Below, in pieces: positions 1 through 5,293 of a DNA stretch of 5,293 nt. Location: contig CACZOS010000101.1 in NCBI GenBank assembly GCA_902782815.1, forward strand, positions 1-5,293, written 5' to 3'. The translations under genes and the position numbers were made by a program. The notes beneath the pieces were generated by a model. That model did not search any database. It had not been told where the DNA came from and saw only the letters and a list, made by a program, of their open reading frames with translations. How positions within the stretch are numbered: the stretch's first letter is position 1; each line of letters starts with the position of its first letter. The stretch comes from an uncultured Lachnospiraceae bacterium. Lineage in GTDB: Bacteria > Bacillota > Clostridia > Lachnospirales > Lachnospiraceae.

Positions 1-6
1 AACCCT

Positions 7-1830
7 ATGAACAGAGAAAAAAATGTGTTTCTCACCACCATCGGTGAGACCAGGAACCGGCTGGATATTGACTACTATGAATATCAGGCACCGGGGGGAT
101 ACCCTGTCTTTACAACAGGTGTCTCCGTGGCGGAGGCCGGAATCAAATATATGCTGTCTACCGCCCGGCTGGATGAGATTATCGTCCTGGGCCCCCCATC
201 GGGTGTCCGCAGCAATGAGATGCAAAAGACCGATATAATGGATGTTTCCCTGGAAAATCTTTCTGATGTGGATACAATAAGCGAGTATGGATTCCTGAAT
301 TATCGGATCGCTGAATACCTGAATCAGCTGGATATAGAACTGGTAGATGTGGGGGAGAACCTTTCCGCTGAGGAAAAACAGGAGGCCCTGACCCGTATCT
401 CCGCATTCATAAGCCGTCATATTCCGGAAGCCGGCGCAAAGTCCCTCTTCTTAAAGCTTTGCGATGATAAAGAACTTGCGGTCCGTTTCCAGGAGGATGT
501 CCTTACAGGCTGTCAGAAGCAGGTGAGAAAATGGCTGAAATACTACCTCTATTCCCAACTGGATGCCGGTTACAAGATGCGCATCCTGCCGGAAAATCAA
601 GTTACATCCACCCGTTTCGTGCCCATTGAGACAGATGGGGTGATCACCATTGAATCCATTAACAGGGTGGTAAGGGAGACACTGTCCGAACAGGGAAAGG
701 CCATTAATCTCTACATGGATATTCAGGGCCTGGGAACGACAGACGGAAATACCCTGATCTCCACCTTCCTTCTCATCAACAAACGGATCGGCTACAGCTG
801 TAAGGTCTGCGGTCTGATCAGTTCCCACAAGAATCCGGAAGACTTTTCCGGGGGGATAAGAAATGTACTGAAGAGTTATGAAATACAGAATCTGATCGCA
901 GGACTGGATCTCTTTTTGGAGTACGGAAAGATCACTCCCCTTAAACGATGGTGGAAAGCTCTGGAGATTGAAAATGCCGACGCGGAAAGACTGATTAAAG
1001 GCATGGACTGTATAGATGAAGGTATCTCTGTATGCAACGTGGATCTGATCGCCCATGGCATTAATGTGATCCGGGGGGTGATCCTGAATCCTCTGACCGA
1101 TCCGGAAGACAGGAATATTTTCATGGATATCGTGATCAATGCCATAAAGGAAGACTTTGGCGCCATGCTGGAGGGAGATGAGCTGGCTGTGCCTGAGCTG
1201 ATCAAATGGAGCCACAGGAAGAAACTCTACCAGCAGACTCTGACCATCATCGAATCCAAAGTACCGGGGGATATAGTTAAAAGAGGAATTTATTATTATG
1301 CCAGAGATTACGCGGATATCAAAAAGACCATGAAGTCTTTTAACAGTCTCTATTGGAAGGAAGAAGCAAAGATGCGTTATTCCTACCATGAAGTAGACCA
1401 CTACTTTATCAAGTTCTACGGACGTTTTGCCCTGGATTACCGGAAAAAGCCGGATGCTGATGCTGTGGCAAGCAGCTATGCCAGACTCCGGGTGGATGCC
1501 CTGAATGGGAATACCAGGAAAATTATGCGCGCTTATTCCCAGCTTAATGATGATGATCTCCTCTATGATCTTTTATACAGCTACTATCGGATCAGCGATT
1601 TAAGAAACCAGGTCAATCATGCCGTTGTGGATAAGGCAGTGCTTGAAAATGAAGGGGAAGCAGCCCGGAAGGATGTCCGGGATGACCTGGATATTGCCAT
1701 CGAGAATTTTATCCGTCTCTATACCCGGGCCTGCAAAGAGACACATAAGGAAAAAGATCCCTATATTCTGGATTCAGAAAGAATGAGGGACTATTCACGC
1801 CGTCATAAACCGAATTCCCCTTCGAAATAA
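7..1830 (+). CDS. CARF-HEPN protein, Csx1/Csm6/TM1812-like CRISPR-associated ribonuclease
   Basis: This 607-residue protein is a predicted cyclic-oligonucleotide-sensing RNase. The N-terminal part looks like a CARF (Rossmann-like) domain: a first strand ending in a polar turn (NVFLTTIGE, residues 6-14), a strand and loop at 57-70 (IIVLGPPSGVRSN), and a second strand and ligand loop at 234-251 (core YMDIQGLGTTDGNT). The helix at 296-307 (LIAGLDLFLEYG) resembles the conserved 'F-x-x-Y-G' helix of TM1812/Csx1 proteins. Near the C-terminus, LRNQVNHA (532-539) fits the HEPN RNase signature R-x4-H, with R533 and H538 the likely catalytic pair. In known relatives, CARF binds cyclic oligoadenylate made by type III Cas10 and activates HEPN to cut RNA in the cytoplasm; that role here is inference. 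At 607 residues it is longer than many Csx1/Csm6 proteins, the extra length being a charged, mostly helical middle (about 310-500). The start at 7 places the first strand right after the N-terminus, but only six bases lie upstream, the frame stays open to the edge, and no ribosome binding site can be checked. No CRISPR array or other cas gene is visible. The exact subfamily is uncertain. Confidence 0.85.
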   Translation: MNREKNVFLTTIGETRNRLDIDYYEYQAPGGYPVFTTGVSVAEAGIKYMLSTARLDEIIVLGPPSGVRSNEMQKTDIMDVSLENLSDVDTISEYGFLNYRIAEYLNQLDIELVDVGENLSAEEKQEALTRISAFISRHIPEAGAKSLFLKLCDDKELAVRFQEDVLTGCQKQVRKWLKYYLYSQLDAGYKMRILPENQVTSTRFVPIETDGVITIESINRVVRETLSEQGKAINLYMDIQGLGTTDGNTLISTFLLINKRIGYSCKVCGLISSHKNPEDFSGGIRNVLKSYEIQNLIAGLDLFLEYGKITPLKRWWKALEIENADAERLIKGMDCIDEGISVCNVDLIAHGINVIRGVILNPLTDPEDRNIFMDIVINAIKEDFGAMLEGDELAVPELIKWSHRKKLYQQTLTIIESKVPGDIVKRGIYYYARDYADIKKTMKSFNSLYWKEEAKMRYSYHEVDHYFIKFYGRFALDYRKKPDADAVASSYARLRVDALNGNTRKIMRAYSQLNDDDLLYDLLYSYYRISDLRNQVNHAVVDKAVLENEGEAARKDVRDDLDIAIENFIRLYTRACKETHKEKDPYILDSERMRDYSRRHKPNSPSK

Positions 1831-1860
1831 AAAAAGAAATACCTCAGAAGGAGATCAAGT

Positions 1861-3228
1861 ATGGAAGAAAAAACGACGGAAAACATGCCTGTAAATCCCC
1901 TGGGAACAGAACCGGTGGGAAAACTGCTCTTAAAATACGCTGTTCCGACCATCTTCAGTACTCTTGTGGGTTCTCTTTATAATTTTGTTGACCAGATCCT
2001 CATCGGACAAAGAATCGGGTTCCTGGGAAATGCAGCCACCACCGTAGCTTATCCCCTCACCATTCTGTGCGGGGCCATGACTCTTTTGATCTCCAACGGT
2101 ACCGCAGTTAATTTTAATGTCCTGAACGGCAGGAAGAATAAGGAGGAAGCACTTACTTTTGTGGGGAACGGGCTGATTCTGCTGGTGGCTGTCGGCCTGA
2201 TCCTGGGTCTTATGGTCGGTTGTTTTACTCCCTTTTTTGTGAAAATCTGCGGGGCTACCGATCAGGTATATCCTTATGCCCTGACTTATATCCGGATTAC
2301 TGCCTTCGGTATCCCTTTTCTGACGGTCACTTCAGGAGGAACCCTGTTTATCCGGTCGGATGGCTCGCCTTCCTACGCCATGATCTGTTCTCTGGCGGGT
2401 GTTGGTATAAATTTCATCCTGGATATCCTTTTTCTCTTTCCCCTGAATATGGGGATAGCTGGAGCGGCACTGGCCACTGTCATGGGACAGATCTTATCCG
2501 GGATCATGGTATTGCTTTATATGAAGGGATTTAAGACGGGAAAGATTCTGCCGGATCATTTCAAAGTGACTCTGGCAAGATTTGAAGAGATTGCTTCCAT
2601 AGGTGCGGCGGCAAGTCTCAATCAGGCTGCCATGCTGGTGATGAATCTGGTCCTGAATTCCTCCCTTCGTCATTACGGAAATCTTTCTCCCTTCGGAGGA
2701 AGTGAGGCGCTGGCTGCTGCAGGAATCGTCACCAAGATCAACTTTCTCTTTTATTCCACCATTATCGGATGCAGCATCGGAGGAGCTCCCATTATGGGTT
2801 TCAACTACGGAGCAGGGAAATATGAAAGAGTGAAAGAAACCTATTATAAAGTATTGCTCTATGCCCTGGTCGTCGGAGCGGTGGAGACCATGTGCTTTTG
2901 GTTCTTTCCTCATCAGATTCTTCTTCTTTTCGGTTCAGGATCGGATAATTACGCGGCCTTTGCCCTTTTATACATGCATATATTTATGCTTTTTGTGATT
3001 CTGGGCGGCCTTCCTCCCATTTCCATGAATACCATGTCCTCTGTCAAAAAACCGGGGAAAGGGGTTATGATTTCTTTGTCCAAACAGCTGGCACTGATCT
3101 TCCTCCTGTTGGTACTTCCCAGGATATATGGTATCTTTGGTGTCCTTTACGCAGGGCCGGCGGCAGACCTGATCTCTGCTGTCTTCTCCCTTTCCGTTAT
3201 CCGGAGGGAATTTCGTCGTTTTAACTGA
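1861..3228 (+). CDS. MATE family efflux transporter (MepA-like)
   Basis: This is a 455-residue inner-membrane antiporter of the multidrug and toxic compound extrusion (MATE) family, which exports cationic drugs or metabolites using a Na+ or H+ gradient. Family hallmarks visible are the N-terminal LGTEPVGKLLLKYAVPTI stretch (14-31), YNFVDQILIGQ (40-50), IRSDGSPSYAM (164-174) followed by INFILD (183-188) and GIAGAALATVMGQ (198-210), then PIMGFNYGAG (310-319) with RVKET just after, and SMNTMSSVKKPG (388-399). These are typical of the MepA-like branch. About twelve hydrophobic segments can be drawn, roughly at 22-39, 61-80, 103-129, 143-162, 172-194, 198-221, 247-266, 283-309, 330-349, 363-385, 403-419 and 424-446, in two six-helix halves, and the length is normal. 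The start is well supported: AGAAGGAGA at 1846-1854 leaves seven bases after AAGGAG before the ATG. It begins 30 bases after the CARF-HEPN stop with no terminator between, so read-through is plausible. The substrate cannot be told from sequence. Confidence 0.95.
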   Translation: MEEKTTENMPVNPLGTEPVGKLLLKYAVPTIFSTLVGSLYNFVDQILIGQRIGFLGNAATTVAYPLTILCGAMTLLISNGTAVNFNVLNGRKNKEEALTFVGNGLILLVAVGLILGLMVGCFTPFFVKICGATDQVYPYALTYIRITAFGIPFLTVTSGGTLFIRSDGSPSYAMICSLAGVGINFILDILFLFPLNMGIAGAALATVMGQILSGIMVLLYMKGFKTGKILPDHFKVTLARFEEIASIGAAASLNQAAMLVMNLVLNSSLRHYGNLSPFGGSEALAAAGIVTKINFLFYSTIIGCSIGGAPIMGFNYGAGKYERVKETYYKVLLYALVVGAVETMCFWFFPHQILLLFGSGSDNYAAFALLYMHIFMLFVILGGLPPISMNTMSSVKKPGKGVMISLSKQLALIFLLLVLPRIYGIFGVLYAGPAADLISAVFSLSVIRREFRRFN

Positions 3229-3274
3229 AAAGAAATGAGTATTTCCCTGACAACAGAGGGATAAAATTGCAAAT

Positions 3275-3279
3275 GGGAG
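3275..3279 (+). promoter_or_regulatory. ribosome binding site that decides the dinB start
   Basis: GGGAG lies eight bases before the ATG at 3288, good Shine-Dalgarno spacing, and supports that ATG as the start of the polymerase. A competing GAGGG at 3256-3260 sits six bases before an in-frame TTG at 3267, which would add seven residues (MQMGENF). An in-frame ATG at 3273 is 12 bases from that same site, which is too far. The ATG at 3288 is preferred for its better start codon and because it starts the protein near the first conserved strand. Confidence 0.55.
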
Positions 3280-3287
3280 AAAACTTT

Positions 3288-4538
3288 ATGTCTTCTGATC
3301 ATCAACACATCAAACTTCATATCGATGTGAATTCTGCTTTCTTAAGCTGGAGTGCCATCCGTCTGCTGGAATCCGGAAGCAGAACGGATTTAAGGACAAT
3401 ACCTTCCATCGTGGGCGGAGACCGGAAGACAAGGCATGGAATTGTGGTGGCCAAATCAATCCCGGCAAAAAAGTACGGGATTCATACAGCAGATACCGTA
3501 GCCAGTGCATTTCAAAAATGTCCGACTTTGGTCTCAGTGAAGCCGGATCATCAGTATTACCGGAAGAAAAGTCATGAACTGATGGAATACTTAAGAGGCA
3601 TATGTCCGCAAATCCAACAGGTGAGCGTGGATGAGTGCTATATGGATTTTGAACCCATAAGGGACCGGTATCCTTCTCCGGAAACAGCCGCGAGGATCAT
3701 CTGTGATGGAGTGCAGAAAACGTTCGGTTTTACAGTCAACGTAGGGATATCCGACAGAAAAGTGCTCGCCAAGATGGCTTCAGACTTTGAAAAGCCCAAT
3801 AAAGTACATACCTTATACGCAGATGAGATCCGGGAAAAACTGTGGCCCTTACCCATCGGTTCTCTGCATATGTGCGGCAGGAAAAGCGCAGAAAAATTCG
3901 AACAGTTAGGGATCGCCACCATAGGAGACCTGGCTCTGGCAGACAGATCACGGATTAGTTACCTGTTTAAAAGTCATGGAGACCTGCTTTGGCGTTATGC
4001 CAACGGGATTGATGATTCCGAAGTGGTGACCGAGGCCAGGGAAGCCAAGAGTATCGGAAATTCCACAACCCTTCCTGAGGATATCATTAAGAGAGAAGGA
4101 GCTCTTTCGGTTTTGGAAAAACTGTCCGGGTCTGTGAGCGACAGGCTGAACAAACATGGCTTTCTTGCAAAACAGGTCACCGTAGAGATCAAGTATGCTA
4201 CTTTTCGCTCCACCAGCCATCAGATGATCATGGACACCGCAACATCCGATCAGAATCGGATCTATGAAATCGCAGTGAGGCTGTTCGATTCTCTTTGGGA
4301 TGGATCCCCGGTCCGTCTTCTGGGACTGCGGACCGGAAAACTCCAAAAAGAAGGGGAACCCTACCAGTTGAATCTGTTTGATTATCAAAAACAATTGGAA
4401 AAGCAGGAGAAAGAGCGTACAATACAGGAGAAGCGTCTGAAAGTAAACCAACGAAAGAAGAAAATGGAAGACGCCATAAAAAAGATTGAAAATAAATATG
4501 GAGCGGGTTCCATCACCAAAGGTTTCAACAATTCATAA
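3288..4538 (+). CDS. dinB: DNA polymerase IV (DinB-type Y-family translesion polymerase)
   Basis: This 416-residue enzyme (from the ATG at 3288) is a low-fidelity DNA polymerase that copies past template damage and extends distorted primers. The palm carries HIDVNSAF (11-18), with catalytic D13 and F18 at the steric-gate position that excludes ribonucleotides, and SVDECYMD (113-120), with the catalytic pair D115/E116. The fingers segment is RHGIVVAKSIPAKKYGI (49-65). The helix-hairpin-helix/thumb region is around 185-240, including LGIATIGDLALAD (207-219). The little finger spans about 255-350. QLNLF at 360-364 is a classic beta-clamp-binding motif. A highly charged, probably coiled-coil tail (about 366-400) follows, ending in a KKIENKYGAGSITKG segment (398-412) seen in many Firmicute DinB proteins. 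The second acidic residue of the usual DxD box is Asn (N15), as in many clostridial homologues. All catalytic residues are present, so it should be active. No LexA-like palindrome is visible in the 59-base gap upstream, so SOS control is not evident. A TTG start at 3267 is the alternative. Confidence 0.93.
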   Translation: MSSDHQHIKLHIDVNSAFLSWSAIRLLESGSRTDLRTIPSIVGGDRKTRHGIVVAKSIPAKKYGIHTADTVASAFQKCPTLVSVKPDHQYYRKKSHELMEYLRGICPQIQQVSVDECYMDFEPIRDRYPSPETAARIICDGVQKTFGFTVNVGISDRKVLAKMASDFEKPNKVHTLYADEIREKLWPLPIGSLHMCGRKSAEKFEQLGIATIGDLALADRSRISYLFKSHGDLLWRYANGIDDSEVVTEAREAKSIGNSTTLPEDIIKREGALSVLEKLSGSVSDRLNKHGFLAKQVTVEIKYATFRSTSHQMIMDTATSDQNRIYEIAVRLFDSLWDGSPVRLLGLRTGKLQKEGEPYQLNLFDYQKQLEKQEKERTIQEKRLKVNQRKKKMEDAIKKIENKYGAGSITKGFNNS

Positions 4539-4582
4539 TTATTTGTGGGTTTATCAGGGACCTGCTGTTACGGAGGAGAAAG

Positions 4583-5134
4583 ATGATCCTTGAAACAGAA
4601 AGACTGATCCTGCGTCACTGGAAAGACAGTGATGCAGACAGACTATACGAATATGCCAAAGACCCCGATGTGGGTCCTGTTGCAGGCTGGCCTGCCCACC
4701 AAAATATTGACGAAAGCCGGTATGCCATACAAAATATATTGAATGGAAGAGAAGCTTATGCCATCTGCCTGAAAGGTGATGACAGGGCCATCGGATGTAT
4801 CGAGCTTAAACTCAACGGCCACACCGATATGACTGACCGTGATGATGAATGCGAACTGGGCTACTGGCTGGGCAAGCCTTTCTGGGGACAGGGGATCATG
4901 CCGGAGGCAGTGAGGGAACTGATCCGTCATGGATTTGAAGACCTGGGTATGACAAGAATCTGGGTCGGCTATTACGAAGGCAACACCAAATCGAAAAGAG
5001 TTCAGGAAAAGTGCGGATTCCGCTATCAATGGATGTCTGAAGACGTGGAGGTTCCTCTGATGAATGAGAAAAGAACCGGGCATGTCAGCAGCATGACCAA
5101 AGACCAGTGGTTTTCGGACAGACTTTATTTCTGA
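4583..5134 (+). CDS. GNAT family N-acetyltransferase (RimJ/RimL-like)
   Basis: This 183-residue cytosolic enzyme is predicted to transfer an acetyl group from acetyl-CoA to an amine. It opens with ETERLILRHWKDSDADRLYEYAKDP (4-28), the standard opening of the RimJ/RimL/Acetyltransf_3 group. The strand AIGCIELK (69-76) leads to ELGYWLGKPFWGQGIMPEAV (91-110), which holds the acetyl-CoA pyrophosphate loop (QGIM) and the following helix. RIWVGYYEGNTKSKRVQEKCGF (125-146) is the late strand plus the conserved 'N-x-x-S-x-x-x-x-E-K-x-G-F' helix. Length is typical. The ATG is fixed by GGAGGAGA at 4572-4579, six bases from GGAGG to the start. TGA is followed in frame by TAA TAA, giving a triple stop. 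It follows dinB by 44 bases on the same strand. The substrate (ribosomal protein N-terminus, antibiotic, polyamine or other small amine) cannot be told from sequence. Confidence 0.93.
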   Translation: MILETERLILRHWKDSDADRLYEYAKDPDVGPVAGWPAHQNIDESRYAIQNILNGREAYAICLKGDDRAIGCIELKLNGHTDMTDRDDECELGYWLGKPFWGQGIMPEAVRELIRHGFEDLGMTRIWVGYYEGNTKSKRVQEKCGFRYQWMSEDVEVPLMNEKRTGHVSSMTKDQWFSDRLYF

Positions 5135-5168
5135 TAATAATTACAGGAAAGAGAGTGAAACAGCGAGT

Positions 5169-5293
5169 ATGAAAGAGGATCCAAAAACAATCTTTGAAGA
5201 AAAGGATATTTCAAGGGAAAAAACTATTGTCAGGACAAGTATCATCGGTATTATCGCCAATGTTTTTCTTGCGGCTTTTAAGGCAGTGGTCGG
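5169..5293 (+). CDS. cation diffusion facilitator (CDF) family transporter, N-terminal fragment
   Basis: The first 41 complete codons of a gene that runs off the right edge. The translation starts MKEDPKTIFEEKDISREKT and continues into a hydrophobic segment (residues about 20-41) containing SIIGIIANVFLAAFKAVVG. The pattern R-x-K-T-I-x-R-x-S-I-I-G-I-x-x-N-x-x-L-A-x-x-K is the usual opening of CDF proteins, membrane antiporters that export Zn2+, Mn2+, Fe2+ or related divalent metals; the segment would be the first transmembrane helix. The metal-binding residues lie beyond the window, so the metal cannot be predicted. The ATG is the first start in its frame after the preceding stop codons. Its ribosome binding site is poor: GGAAAGAGAG at 5146-5155 is rather far, and GCGAG at 5163-5167 is too close. 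It lies 34 bases after the acetyltransferase, with no terminator between. Confidence 0.8.
   Translation, partial: MKEDPKTIFEEKDISREKTIVRTSIIGIIANVFLAAFKAVV

Noticed and set aside
17..23. A run of seven A near the 5' end of the CARF-HEPN gene as a possible phase-variable slippage tract
   Set aside because: A seven-base run is common in such genomes, the frame is intact as given, and nothing in a single sequence shows length variation.
23..238. A 71-codon + strand open frame overlapping the start of the CARF-HEPN gene
   Set aside because: It is out of frame with the conserved first CARF strand and gives a low-complexity Pro/Arg/Trp/Cys-rich product of the kind expected from a shifted frame.
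451..1401. A 316-codon open frame on the - strand, antisense to the CARF-HEPN gene
   Set aside because: It is codon-aligned with the sense gene, so it stays open simply because the sense strand rarely uses TTA, CTA or TCA codons there. Its translation shows no recognisable family, while the sense protein has clear motifs.
3247..3267. CTGACA followed by GATAAAAT as a possible promoter for dinB
   Set aside because: The two elements are only about seven bases apart, far from the usual 16-18, so they do not form a sigma-A promoter.
3948..4451. A 167-codon open frame on the - strand inside dinB, and similar ones at 2494-2913 (MATE) and 4643-5083 (GNAT)
   Set aside because: All three are in the codon-aligned antisense frame of well-supported genes, the same artefact as above, and have no recognisable domains.
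4555..4564. CAGG-GA-CCTG inverted repeat between dinB and the acetyltransferase gene as a possible terminator
   Set aside because: The stem is only four base pairs with a two-base loop, which cannot form a stable hairpin, and no T run follows.

Overview
The window reads as ordinary chromosomal DNA of a low-to-moderate-GC Firmicute, most likely a Clostridia/Lachnospiraceae-type gut bacterium. The reasons are strong AGGAGG-type ribosome binding sites, frequent AGA/AGG/CGG arginine codons, a MepA-type MATE transporter and a clostridial-style Y-family polymerase (HIDVN active-site box, QLNLF clamp motif). The taxonomic call is inference; there is no rRNA or other phylogenetic marker here.

Five genes lie head to tail on the + strand with short gaps of 30, 59, 44 and 34 bases: (1) a 607-residue CARF-HEPN protein, the architecture of CRISPR-associated Csx1/Csm6/TM1812 ribonucleases (7-1830); (2) a MATE-family multidrug/cation antiporter (1861-3228); (3) DNA polymerase IV, a DinB-type Y-family polymerase (3288-4538, or from a TTG at 3267); (4) a RimJ/RimL-like GNAT acetyltransferase (4583-5134); (5) the N-terminal 41 codons of a cation diffusion facilitator transporter, cut by the window edge (5169-5293). 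No gene-free stretch exceeds 60 bases. I see no CRISPR array, tRNA, rRNA, insertion sequence, convincing promoter or rho-independent terminator.

The most notable item is the CARF-HEPN gene. Its family normally acts as the RNase effector of type III CRISPR systems, switched on by cyclic oligoadenylate. Here its downstream neighbours are housekeeping or stress genes with no visible CRISPR relationship, so it may be a stand-alone CARF effector or the last gene of a CRISPR locus lying just left of the window. The other genes (efflux, translesion synthesis, acetylation, metal efflux) could share a transcript, since spacing is short and no terminator is visible, but nothing in the sequence shows that they function together.
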